Below, piece by piece: positions 7,045 through 14,685 of a stretch of 24,198 nt of DNA; the stretch's first letter is position 1, and each line of letters opens with the position of its first letter. A program made the position numbers and the translations under genes. Origin of the DNA: Campylobacteraceae bacterium (lineage in GTDB: Bacteria > Campylobacterota > Campylobacteria > Campylobacterales > Sulfurospirillaceae); contig JAFLKZ010000118.1 of NCBI GenBank assembly GCA_019162915.1, positions 17,550 through 41,747 on the forward strand, given 5' to 3'. The notes beneath the pieces are model-generated. The model had not been told where the DNA came from. It saw nothing but the letters and a program-made list of their open reading frames with translations, and made no database searches.

Positions 7045-8135
7045 ACTGTTTTAAACAGTTCAAAAAAGCGTACGTTTTGCTCTGGTGTTCCAATCGTTAC
7101 ACGAATGGCATTCATACCGTAAGCCCCTAAATTTCTAACGATTATACCCTTTTCCATAAGCTTTTGAGCTATGTGAGAAGAATTTTTCGTTGCATCAAAC
7201 TCTAGTGTAATAAAGTTTGTAAAGCTTTCTATAAAGTCAAAACCTAACGCTTTTGCAAATTTTTCATACTCTTTCATTTGTTCAAAATTTTCTCTCATTG
7301 AATTTTCAACAAAAGCTTCATCACTTAACGCAACAATGGCGGCTTTTAACGTCAAATTGGTGATGTTAAAAGGTGCTCGAAGTTTTAAAAGTGCTTTTAT
7401 CATCTGCGGTTGTGCAATGCCATAGCCACATCTCATTCCACCAAGTCCATAGGCTTTTGAAAAAGTACCAAGGTAAATGGTATTTGGATATTTTGCGATC
7501 AAATCACTAGGAACGATTTTTTTAGCAGGGTCTTTAAAACCAGCATACTCTTGATAAGCACCATCAATAATCACTAAAGTCTCTTTGTCAATTTGGTCTA
7601 AAAACGCATACACATCTTTAGTATCTAAACACTCGCCTAACGGATTGTTCGGTAAACATAAAAAGATAACAGAGATATCTTTATGCGCCTTGTACATTGA
7701 AAGCATCTCAGCTAAATTGTGTCGGGCTGATGGCGTTTTTAAAATTTTAGCCCCTGTTTGCGCTGCGTAAATCTCATACATCGCAAACGTAATTCCTGCC
7801 ATCAATACAGAACTATTAGCATTGGCTTTCGCGTGCACAGCAAAAGAAATAACTTGGTCACTTCCTGCACCAATGATGATATTATCCTCTTTCACAAGGT
7901 ATTTTTTAGCCAATGCTTCTTTGAGCTCATACATACTATCATCAGGATAAAGATTCATCTTAGAAGCTTCTTTACATACCGCTTCCACTACTTTAGGACT
8001 ACACCCTCTTGGGTTTTCATTGCTTGCAAGCTTGATAACATCTTTGGCATCTATCCCGTATTCTCGAACTACCAACTCGATCGGTTTTCCCGCTTCGTAT
8101 ATTTTCAAATTATCTAAAACTTCATTAAACTGCAT
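7035..8135 (-). CDS. hisC: histidinol-phosphate aminotransferase
   Basis: HisC is a PLP enzyme that converts imidazole-acetol phosphate and glutamate to histidinol phosphate in histidine synthesis. Members next to pheA may also transaminate aromatic keto acids. The 366 residues have the fold-type I signatures LASNENPRG (37-44), GAGSDQVI (89-96), LPNNPLGE (161-168) and IIDGAYQEY (189-197). The PLP lysine is K227 in TFSKAYGLGGMR. The start has a strong GGAGG seven bases before the ATG, located inside the end of pheA, three bases away. The last codons are TAC-ATG-TAA, formed by a copy of the dispersed palindrome. Adjacent pheA suggests the pair supplies phenylalanine or tyrosine as well as histidine; that dual role is inference. 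Confidence 0.93.
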   Translation of the reverse strand: MQFNEVLDNLKIYEAGKPIELVVREYGIDAKDVIKLASNENPRGCSPKVVEAVCKEASKMNLYPDDSMYELKEALAKKYLVKEDNIIIGAGSDQVISFAVHAKANANSSVLMAGITFAMYEIYAAQTGAKILKTPSARHNLAEMLSMYKAHKDISVIFLCLPNNPLGECLDTKDVYAFLDQIDKETLVIIDGAYQEYAGFKDPAKKIVPSDLIAKYPNTIYLGTFSKAYGLGGMRCGYGIAQPQMIKALLKLRAPFNITNLTLKAAIVALSDEAFVENSMRENFEQMKEYEKFAKALGFDFIESFTNFITLEFDATKNSSHIAQKLMEKGIIVRNLGAYGMNAIRVTIGTPEQNVRFFELFKTVYM

Positions 8136-8138
8136 CTC

Positions 8139-9206
8139 TCATCCTCCACAAATATAGCTTCCAAGCCATTTAATATCATATCTGTCTTTATTTTCTTCAA
8201 TGACGCTTTGTACATTTTCATCATCGATATGTCCCTCAAAATCCATATAAAAAATAGACTGAAACCCTCGCTCTTTAGTGGGTCGAGACTCTATCTTAGT
8301 GAGGTTTACTTTTTGGGCTTTAAAGGTTTGCAAAAACTCCACTAAACCACCCGGCTTATCGTCTGTTTTAGCCAAAATAGACGTTTTGTTATCAATGCCT
8401 TTTTTATTTTTAAAATCACTGAGAATAATGAACCTTGTTTGGTTCGCCATATTATCCTCAATCTTAGCAAATAAAATAGGAACATTGTAAAGTTTTGCTG
8501 CGATATGTGAACAAATAGCAGCAGACTCATGGTCTTCAATGGCTTTTTTAGCAGCTTCTGCTGTCGATTTGGTAGGGATAAACTCAACCCCTAATAACAT
8601 ATGTTCTTCTAAAAATTTACGACACTGATTGTATCCTTGAGGATGCGAATAAATACGTTTAATGTGTTTCAAGTTTTCACATACGGTTGCAAAAGAGTGG
8701 TGAATATCCATATAAATCTCTGCCACTATCTTTGAGTCAAATTTTCCAAGACAATCAAGTGTTGTTCCCACCGCACCTTCGGTATTATTCTCCACAGGCA
8801 CAACACCATACTTTGCTTCTCCATTTTCCAAGATATGAAAAACAGCTTCAATGGAACTCACACCGATATAATTTCCCATTGCACCAAAACGGCTCTCGGC
8901 AACTTGGTGCGTATAACTTCCCTCAGGTCCTAAATAGACGATTTTTTCAGGAAATTCAAGATTACGACTTACCGCAAAAACTTCTAAAAAGATAGCATCA
9001 ATGGCTTGACTATTGAGTGCGCCTTTATTTAAACTTTTAAGGCGATCTAGTATCTCTTTTTCTCGTTCGGGTCGATAAATAGAAGTTCCTGTGGTTTGCT
9101 TGAGCTTGCCTATCTCTTTGACTCGCTCCATTCGCTCATTTAAAAGTTTTAAAATTTGATTATCTAAGTTGTCTATCTCGTGTCTAAACTTTTCCATCTC
9201 TTCCAT
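8139..9206 (-). CDS. pheA: bifunctional chorismate mutase / prephenate dehydratase
   Basis: The P-protein turns chorismate into prephenate and then phenylpyruvate, the committed step to phenylalanine. The 355 residues show three parts. The N-terminal AroQ-type chorismate mutase helix bundle has RHEIDNLDNQIL and KLLNERM. Prephenate dehydratase starts at IVYLGPEGSYTHQ and includes GVVPVENNTEGAVG and STAEAA. The C-terminal ACT domain has KPGGLVEFLQTF and IESRPTKERGFQSIFYMD, where phenylalanine usually feeds back. I chose the ATG at 9206 because GAGGG lies exactly six bases upstream. The ATG at 9212 overlaps the HAD stop but directly abuts that site. Tight coupling to the HAD gene and hisC indicates one operon. 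Confidence 0.95.
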   Translation of the reverse strand: MEEMEKFRHEIDNLDNQILKLLNERMERVKEIGKLKQTTGTSIYRPEREKEILDRLKSLNKGALNSQAIDAIFLEVFAVSRNLEFPEKIVYLGPEGSYTHQVAESRFGAMGNYIGVSSIEAVFHILENGEAKYGVVPVENNTEGAVGTTLDCLGKFDSKIVAEIYMDIHHSFATVCENLKHIKRIYSHPQGYNQCRKFLEEHMLLGVEFIPTKSTAEAAKKAIEDHESAAICSHIAAKLYNVPILFAKIEDNMANQTRFIILSDFKNKKGIDNKTSILAKTDDKPGGLVEFLQTFKAQKVNLTKIESRPTKERGFQSIFYMDFEGHIDDENVQSVIEENKDRYDIKWLGSYICGG

Positions 9207-9208
9207 TT

Positions 9209-9973
9209 TCATCCCTCTATACAGCCGATATGAGCGACAATACCATCTAAAAAAGAGTTTACATGTAAAACTTCTTCTTTACTTTTGCATTTGCCACTAA
9301 GTACTAAAATCGTATCCATTCCAAGCTTTTTAGCACCTACTAAATCACCGATAGCATCATCACTTATCATCGTTACATCATTAAAACTATCCACTTTTGT
9401 TTGGCTATTTAAAAGTCTGAAGGCTTCATTATAAAAAAGCTCACTAGGCTTCCCCACCACATCATAACTTGCACCCGTGGCATAGGAGAGCATCTCTAAG
9501 ATAGCTCCCACACCGGGGTAGCGTCTTTTGTCTTTTGCATAAATACTGGTTGCGTGCATACCGACTAATTTTGCACCATTTAAAATACTTTCTATCATCG
9601 ATGCATAATCATTGGAATCAAAATCTTTTTTGCTTGCTATGACGATAGCTTCGGGTTTAGTTGCCTTTTGATTGTACCCTAGTTGGTCCATGACACGCAC
9701 AAATTCATCAGCGCCAAAACTCTGAATATCCTTTACATGTAAAACTTTTTCTAATGTCATAAAAGGATCAAGATAGTTATTTTTAGGTATCTTAAAACCC
9801 AAATCACACAAGAATTGATAAAACTCTTGTGATGGAATTTTCGTATTGTTGGTGACTACTACATAGGGAATTTTTTGTGCATTGAGCCTATCAATAAAGG
9901 CAATAGCCCCTGATATAGGTAATTTATCAACATCATCTATCAGTGTGCCTTGCACATCAATCAGATAATTCAC
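9209..9973 (-). CDS. HAD-IIA family hydrolase-like protein with altered motif I
   Basis: A 254-residue NagD-like member of the haloacid dehalogenase superfamily, subclass IIA, with the cap domain between motifs II and III. Motif I reads D6-V-Q8-G-T10, so the usual second Asp (general acid/base) is Gln. Motif II Thr is T41 in VVTNNT, motif III Lys is K175 in VGKPS, and motif IV D205-D206-x3-D210 is intact. The CAA codon for Gln is clear in the sequence. Substrate is unknown; either a specialised phosphatase or a protein with reduced activity is possible. It starts with GTG overlapping the lysA stop by four bases (GTGA), and its end overlaps pheA. C. jejuni has an equivalent gene in the same place as recalled. 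Two copies of the dispersed palindrome lie inside. Confidence 0.85.
   Translation of the reverse strand: MNYLIDVQGTLIDDVDKLPISGAIAFIDRLNAQKIPYVVVTNNTKIPSQEFYQFLCDLGFKIPKNNYLDPFMTLEKVLHVKDIQSFGADEFVRVMDQLGYNQKATKPEAIVIASKKDFDSNDYASMIESILNGAKLVGMHATSIYAKDKRRYPGVGAILEMLSYATGASYDVVGKPSELFYNEAFRLLNSQTKVDSFNDVTMISDDAIGDLVGAKKLGMDTILVLSGKCKSKEEVLHVNSFLDGIVAHIGCIEG
9258..9269. repeat. dispersed palindrome TTTACATGTAAA, copy 4 (in HAD gene)
   Basis: Perfect 12-base palindrome read as Leu-His-Val-Asn near the C-terminus of the HAD-IIA protein. Confidence 0.8.
9731..9742. repeat. dispersed palindrome TTTACATGTAAA, copy 5 (in HAD gene)
   Basis: Perfect 12-base palindrome, the second in this gene, 473 bases from copy 4. 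It is read as Leu-His-Val-Lys (KVLHVKD). Confidence 0.8.
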
Positions 9974-11175
9974 ACATACTCTTTTTCTAAATCAATCAAA
10001 TCTTCAAAAGATTCTCGTTTACGAATGACTCTATCTTTGCCAGCTTCAAGGGCTATTTCAGCTACTCTATTTCTTGAATTATAATTACTACTCATCGTAA
10101 ATCCATAAGCCCCTGCACTTTTAATCACCAATAAATCATCATGTTCAAGGCGAGGTAATTCTACATTTTTCGCAAAAAAATCACCACTTTCACAGATAGG
10201 TCCGACAACATCTGCAAGGGAGGTTTCACCCTCTTCTTTACCAAATGCTTCTATCTCGTGGTAAGCTCCATACAAACTAGGACGGATAAGATCATTCATC
10301 GCACCATCTACGATAACAAATCGCTTATGACCATTATGCTTTTCGTATAAAACACGGGTTAAAAAATAGCCACTATCGCCTACTAAATAACGCCCTGGTT
10401 CACAAACCAACGTGACATCAAGTCCCTGAAGTGCACTAAAAATAGCTTGCGCATAATCATAAAGTGGAATGGTTATTTCATCTTTATATTGGATACCCAC
10501 ACCGCCACCGATATCAAAAAATTTGATATCAATTTTAAGAGATTTGAGATTACGTACTAAATTTGCCAGAACCAATGCCGCTTCTCTAAAAGGTTCAATC
10601 TGAGTAATCTGACTTCCAATGTGAAAATGAATGCCTACTGGGTCTAAAAAAGCAGAGTTTTTAGCCTGAATGTACATACGTTTGGCACTGTCTATATCAA
10701 CCCCAAACTTATTTTCATGCAAACCCGTAGAAATATAAGGATGTGTTTGCGCATCAATGTTTGGATTTACCCTGATGCTGATGCGTGCTACTATGCCTAG
10801 TGCTTTAGCGATCATCTCGACACGCCCCATCTCTTCTTCGCTCTCAAGATTTATCATCAAGATATCGTTTTTAAGGGCTTCTTCTATCTCATCGTCTCGT
10901 TTGCCGACACCACTAAAGATAATTTTATATTTGGGAATACCTACATGCAAAGCACGTTTGACTTCCCCTATGGAAACACAATCACATCCCGCACCAAGAG
11001 ATGCAATATGTTTTAAAACAGATAAATTAGAGTTTGCTTTCACCGCAAAACAAACCAAAGATTTTCGTGCTTTAAACGCCTCTTTGAGGGCTACAAACTT
11101 TTGCGCTATGACGTCAAAGTTATAAACATATAAAGGAGTACCGTATTTTTGTGCTAATGAAGAAAAATCAACCAT
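9970..11175 (-). CDS. lysA: diaminopimelate decarboxylase
   Basis: LysA decarboxylates meso-diaminopimelate to L-lysine, the final step of lysine synthesis, and is a PLP enzyme of the alanine-racemase fold (type III). The 401 residues begin at MVDFSSLAQKYGTPLYVY. The PLP lysine is K46 in CFAVKANSN, followed by HFHIGSQI (184-190), GGGVG (223-227) and EPGR (259-262). The conserved pair CESGD with C328 and E329 completes the active site of the dimer partner. AAGG lies seven bases before the ATG. A 78-base gap upstream carries a likely -10, so the lysA-HAD-pheA-hisC-fli genes may have their own promoter. Confidence 0.96.
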   Translation of the reverse strand: MVDFSSLAQKYGTPLYVYNFDVIAQKFVALKEAFKARKSLVCFAVKANSNLSVLKHIASLGAGCDCVSIGEVKRALHVGIPKYKIIFSGVGKRDDEIEEALKNDILMINLESEEEMGRVEMIAKALGIVARISIRVNPNIDAQTHPYISTGLHENKFGVDIDSAKRMYIQAKNSAFLDPVGIHFHIGSQITQIEPFREAALVLANLVRNLKSLKIDIKFFDIGGGVGIQYKDEITIPLYDYAQAIFSALQGLDVTLVCEPGRYLVGDSGYFLTRVLYEKHNGHKRFVIVDGAMNDLIRPSLYGAYHEIEAFGKEEGETSLADVVGPICESGDFFAKNVELPRLEHDDLLVIKSAGAYGFTMSSNYNSRNRVAEIALEAGKDRVIRKRESFEDLIDLEKEYV

Positions 11176-11208
11176 TTTAGACCTTATCTTAGTGAGTAAT
11201 ATTTATCT

Positions 11209-11214
11209 ATTTTA
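11209..11214 (-). promoter_or_regulatory. candidate -10 box upstream of lysA
   Basis: TAAAAT on the minus strand, 34 bases before the lysA ATG, in the 78-base gap behind the permease gene. Only one mismatch to TATAAT; no clear -35. This may be where the lysA to fliH stretch starts, in addition to read-through. Confidence 0.4.
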
Positions 11215-11253
11215 GCAAAAAGTTTAGAAAAATATGATTAAAGAGAGCCTAAG

Positions 11254-12312
11254 TTATCGTTTATAGTAAAAATTTAGAGCAATAAGGGAAAGTATAACGA
11301 TAGGCAATAAAATACCTATTTCAGAGAGTAAAACACCATTGGCACAAAGACGACTGAGTAAAAAAAGCCCACTCCAAACGACAAGGGCGATAAATGCAAA
11401 AGAAGAGGACACAAGGGCTGTGTTAAAATAACGACTCATCACGGGTGCTTTATAATACAAAATAACAATGAGAAAAGGAGCAAAAAGTGGGAAAAAAAGT
11501 TGATAAAACAGTGTTGCTTTAATTTTACTGGTATTAACACCTTGTGATGTAAAAAAGTTTAAAGCATCGATGCCATCGCTAATGGAAAGGGCATATTCAC
11601 TTTGATAAACATTATCCATAATTCTTGGTTTAAAATCTTCCATAGTAGAGAGTTTATCTACTTTTTCCATGCTAAACCCTACATCATTTAAAGATTTTAC
11701 TGTTGGTTTATGGGTAATAGTAACATTTTCTAAAATCCAATGATTTTGAACAAAATACGCAGAAGAGGCGCGTATAATCTTTTTTAAATCAACACTATCT
11801 ACTTCAAATATCGTCACATCATAAGCAACTTTTTTTAAAGGATCAAGTTTTTTAAAGTAGATATATTGGTTGTTGTTTTTTAGGAATAAATCTTCTGAAT
11901 TAGTAGAAATACGATTAAATTTTTTGAGATTACTTCCATACTCGTAAGCATACGCAAAATCAGTACTGTTAAGCCCAATATAAAAAAGTGTAAGAATAAA
12001 AGAGGTCAAAAAGAAAGGTCGTACAAGGGCTTTTTTACTAATTCCTGAAGCATACATACAAATTAGTTCATTGGATTTAATCATACTAAAATTAGTCACA
12101 ATCATTCCAAAAACGATAGACAAAGGAAAAACATAATTAACGGCATTCATCGCTTGAAACAAAGCATACAAAATCTGTAAATTTGCAGAAGCAGGTAATG
12201 AAGTATAATTTGTTAGAAGGTCAACACCTACGTAGAAAAAATCTAAAGCTATAAAGATAATAAAAAAGTTTTTGAGATAATTTTTAACGATGTATCTCTC
12301 AAAAAGTTTCAT
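11254..12312 (-). CDS. LptF/LptG family lipopolysaccharide export permease
   Basis: This 352-residue inner-membrane protein belongs to the YjgP/YjgQ family. These permeases work with the ATPase LptB and with LptC to extract LPS from the inner membrane and pass it to LptA. Hydrophobic segments near 14-36, 55-75 and 98-117 make the N-terminal half of the membrane domain. A periplasmic jellyroll-type stretch (about 125-255) and three C-terminal helices (about 268-350) follow. The opening MKLFERYIVKNYLKNF is typical of the family. I cannot tell LptF from LptG. Its ATG overlaps the pth stop by one base (TAATG), so the two are translationally coupled. Confidence 0.88.
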   Translation of the reverse strand: MKLFERYIVKNYLKNFFIIFIALDFFYVGVDLLTNYTSLPASANLQILYALFQAMNAVNYVFPLSIVFGMIVTNFSMIKSNELICMYASGISKKALVRPFFLTSFILTLFYIGLNSTDFAYAYEYGSNLKKFNRISTNSEDLFLKNNNQYIYFKKLDPLKKVAYDVTIFEVDSVDLKKIIRASSAYFVQNHWILENVTITHKPTVKSLNDVGFSMEKVDKLSTMEDFKPRIMDNVYQSEYALSISDGIDALNFFTSQGVNTSKIKATLFYQLFFPLFAPFLIVILYYKAPVMSRYFNTALVSSSFAFIALVVWSGLFLLSRLCANGVLLSEIGILLPIVILSLIALNFYYKR

Positions 12313-12881
12313 TATTTATCCTCTACGCAAAGTGATTGTTTAAGGCTATATTGTAGCGAAACTTCTTTTAAGTCTTTGCTTTGGAGTGCTTTGATACTCT
12401 CTTTTGCCTGTTTGATAATGGCAGGTAAAAATTCTCTTTGGCATGAAGAAAAATCTGATAAAACATAATGTGCAACATCTTGTTTATGTTGAGGCTTACC
12501 GATACCAATGCGAACCCTGATGTATTCAGCGCCAATATGTGCGTCAATAGAGCGTAAACCATTGTGTCCACCATGTCCTCCACCGCATTTAAAACGAAGT
12601 GTACCAAAGGGAAGGTCTAAATCATCATGAATAACAATAATTTGTTCAGGCTTATAATAATCATCCACAGCACGTACACTTTGACCGGAAAGATTCATAA
12701 AGGTTGTGGGTTTTAGAAGAAGAGTGGAGCCGCACTTAAAAAGTTCACCGCCAAAAGAGCTTTTGGTAATACGCTCACAAGATTGGTCACCGATAATAGA
12801 ATCGATGACCATAAAGCCGACATTATGTCGGTTATTTTTGTATTGTAAATCTGGATTTCCCAGTCCTACGATAAGTATCAT
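12312..12881 (-). CDS. pth: peptidyl-tRNA hydrolase
   Basis: Pth cleaves the ester bond of peptidyl-tRNA released by stalled ribosomes, recycling tRNA. The 189 residues carry all family signatures: VGLGNPDLQYKNNRHNVGF with catalytic H19, KPTTFMNLSG with N63, VIHDDLDLP with D86, and GGGHGGHNGLRS with N107. It follows rplY by nine bases. The rplY-pth pairing is common in bacteria, so both serve translation. The start at MILIVGLGNP fits the family N-terminus, though the ribosome site is weak. Confidence 0.97.
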   Translation of the reverse strand: MILIVGLGNPDLQYKNNRHNVGFMVIDSIIGDQSCERITKSSFGGELFKCGSTLLLKPTTFMNLSGQSVRAVDDYYKPEQIIVIHDDLDLPFGTLRFKCGGGHGGHNGLRSIDAHIGAEYIRVRIGIGKPQHKQDVAHYVLSDFSSCQREFLPAIIKQAKESIKALQSKDLKEVSLQYSLKQSLCVEDK

Positions 12882-12890
12882 AAATAGACG

Positions 12891-13427
12891 TTACTTAGCT
12901 TTAATAACTCCGGCAATTGAAACTCTATCTTCATCCATAATTTTAACATCAGCAGAAACCTTAACATCACGAACCAAAATGGTATCGCCAACATCTAGGT
13001 CAGATACATCAAATGTAAAGCTATTTGGTAAATTATCAGCTGTACATTTAACCGCTAAACGTTTTTTAGATTGAATTAAAACACCCTTGTTTTTTGTACC
13101 TTTTGGAATACCTTCTAATTTAACAGGTACCAAATATTTTGATAAAACACCAGGAAGTGCAATTCTAAGGTCTACATGTAAAAGTGTGCTGTTCACTGGA
13201 TCTTTTTGGTATTCTTGAATAACCACTTTATACTCAGTGCCTTCAACACTAACAGGGAAGATTAACTCTTCTTTGTTCTTAACTGCCTTGATGAATTCGT
13301 TTGCTTTAAATGCAGCATTGATGTTTTTTTCACCCTTACCGTAAATATTTGCAATTAGATATCCATCTCTACGAAGCGTTTTAGTCGCTTGCTTCTCGAT
13401 ACTATTTCTAATGATGCCTTCTAGCAT
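12891..13427 (-). CDS. rplY: 50S ribosomal protein L25 (general stress protein Ctc type)
   Basis: L25 binds 5S rRNA in the large subunit. This 178-residue form is the longer Ctc/TL5 type with two domains: the N-terminal 5S-binding L25 domain (about 1-93, opening MLEGIIRNS) and a C-terminal beta domain (about 97-178). The segment STLLHVDLRIA corresponds to the conserved LHVDF region. AAGGA lies seven bases before the ATG. A candidate -10 lies upstream, after pilT. A near copy of the dispersed palindrome encodes the LHV in this conserved segment. Confidence 0.94.
   Translation of the reverse strand: MLEGIIRNSIEKQATKTLRRDGYLIANIYGKGEKNINAAFKANEFIKAVKNKEELIFPVSVEGTEYKVVIQEYQKDPVNSTLLHVDLRIALPGVLSKYLVPVKLEGIPKGTKNKGVLIQSKKRLAVKCTADNLPNSFTFDVSDLDVGDTILVRDVKVSADVKIMDEDRVSIAGVIKAK
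13171..13182. repeat. near copy of the dispersed palindrome (TCTACATGTAAA, in rplY)
   Basis: Eleven of 12 bases match; the core TACATGTA is intact. Read as Leu-His-Val-Asp. Confidence 0.6.
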
Positions 13428-13457
13428 GTATATCCTTTATAAAAAATAAGAGAGCAA

Positions 13458-13463
13458 TTGTAC
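13458..13463 (-). promoter_or_regulatory. candidate -10 box of rplY
   Basis: TACAAT on the minus strand inside TTTTTGTACAATTGCT, about 30 bases before the rplY ATG, in the 66-base gap after pilT. T-rich DNA lies upstream, as is typical for this phylum. No terminator hairpin is apparent after pilT in the gap. Confidence 0.4.
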
Positions 13464-13493
13464 AAAAACTAAGCTAAAAACTGTATAAAACTA

Positions 13494-14675
13494 CTACTGC
13501 TTAAGTGCAATGATATCTTTGTCTTCTTCTTTTCTCTGTGGTTCACTTTTGCGTACTTCTTTTTGCGATTTATCTGCATCAAAAAAATCTAGTGCCATCG
13601 TGATATCATTTCTACTCGTAGCGCCTTTGATTGCCTCTTCTTTAGAAATTCTACCCTCAGAATAAAGTCCTAGTAATGATTGGTCAAAAGTTTGTGTTTT
13701 ATAGACTTCTTTCCCCTCTTTAAGTGCATCAGGTATCTCGTTTTCTCGACCTTCTAATATCAAAGATTCTATTCTTGCATTCTTGATTAATATCTCAATA
13801 GCGGCTGTTCTTCCTTTATCAATTGTACGAACTAGTCTTTGCGAAACGACACCTTGTAAAACGGAAGCTAGTGACATTTTTATCCTATTTTGTTCACTTC
13901 CAGGAAACATCCCTATGATTCTTCCTATGGTTTCTTTGGTGTCAATCGTATGGAGTGTTGAAAGTACCAAGTGCCCTGTTTCAGCAGCATGCATCGCCGT
14001 TTCTATGGTTTCTAAATCTCTCATTTCTCCCACTAAAATAACATCGGGATCTTCACGAAGTGCTGCTCGAAGCGAATCTGAAAAATTAAGGGCATCTTGC
14101 CCAACGGCTCTTTGGTTGATAATACATCCATTATCCTTATAAATAAACTCCACAGGATCTTCAATAGTAATAATATGCTTTTTTTGCGTTTGATTAATTC
14201 TATTAATCATCGATGCAAGTGTTGTTGTTTTTCCACTTCCCGTTGGTCCCGTCACCAACACAAGTCCGCGAGATAAATCACATAGTGAATTAATAATAGG
14301 CGGTAGATTTAGAGATTCAATCGTTGGTAATGTCATAGGAATAGTTCTAAAGACTGCTGAAACACCATCTACTTGGAAAAACATATTCACACGAAAACGA
14401 TACTCGTCATTTAATTTAAAGGTAAAGTCGATATTTTTTTTGGCTACAAATTCAGGAAATCTACTTCGTAATAACTCTTTTGCAAGGGTTAACCCCTCTT
14501 CATGACTTAACGTCTCTTTGGATAAAGAAACAATTTCACCATTCAATCTACCTCTAATGTTAGCGCCAGTCTTTACATGTAAATCACTTCCATGGTGTTC
14601 CACAAGCTTACTAAGATAAAATTTGAGCTTTTTTGTCATCTCAAATGTTAATTCACCAACATTAACCTCTTGCAT
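13494..14675 (-). CDS. pilT: PilT/PilU family type IV pilus retraction ATPase
   Basis: A cytosolic hexameric ATPase that powers pilus disassembly for twitching, surface sensing or DNA uptake. The 393 residues show the PAS-like N-terminal domain with HGSDLHVKTG (28-37) and the RecA-like core. Walker A is GPTGSGKT (143-150), the Asp box is IEDPVEF (171-177), Walker B is VILVGEMRD with E217, and the His box is HLVLSTLHT (235-243). The C-terminal domain has a QTFDQSLLGL segment that resembles PilU more than PilT, so it might be the PilU-type paralogue. A charged tail of about 30 residues follows. No other pilus gene is in the window. AAGGAAAA lies before the ATG. One palindrome copy encodes the LHV of the conserved SDLHV motif. 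Confidence 0.9.
   Translation of the reverse strand: MQEVNVGELTFEMTKKLKFYLSKLVEHHGSDLHVKTGANIRGRLNGEIVSLSKETLSHEEGLTLAKELLRSRFPEFVAKKNIDFTFKLNDEYRFRVNMFFQVDGVSAVFRTIPMTLPTIESLNLPPIINSLCDLSRGLVLVTGPTGSGKTTTLASMINRINQTQKKHIITIEDPVEFIYKDNGCIINQRAVGQDALNFSDSLRAALREDPDVILVGEMRDLETIETAMHAAETGHLVLSTLHTIDTKETIGRIIGMFPGSEQNRIKMSLASVLQGVVSQRLVRTIDKGRTAAIEILIKNARIESLILEGRENEIPDALKEGKEVYKTQTFDQSLLGLYSEGRISKEEAIKGATSRNDITMALDFFDADKSQKEVRKSEPQRKEEDKDIIALKQ
14572..14583. repeat. dispersed palindrome TTTACATGTAAA, copy 6 (in pilT)
   Basis: Perfect 12-base palindrome read as Leu-His-Val-Lys in the conserved SDLHV motif near the N-terminus of the PilT-family protein. Confidence 0.8.
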
Positions 14676-14685
14676 GGATTTTTCC

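Noticed and set aside
7758..8117. 119-residue open frame on the plus strand opposite hisC
   Set aside because: It lies wholly antisense to a well-supported gene, has no family signature and no ribosome site; a shadow of hisC coding constraints.
10757..11125. 122-residue open frame on the plus strand opposite lysA
   Set aside because: Antisense shadow of lysA with low-complexity Ser/Arg/Leu composition and no promoter or ribosome site.
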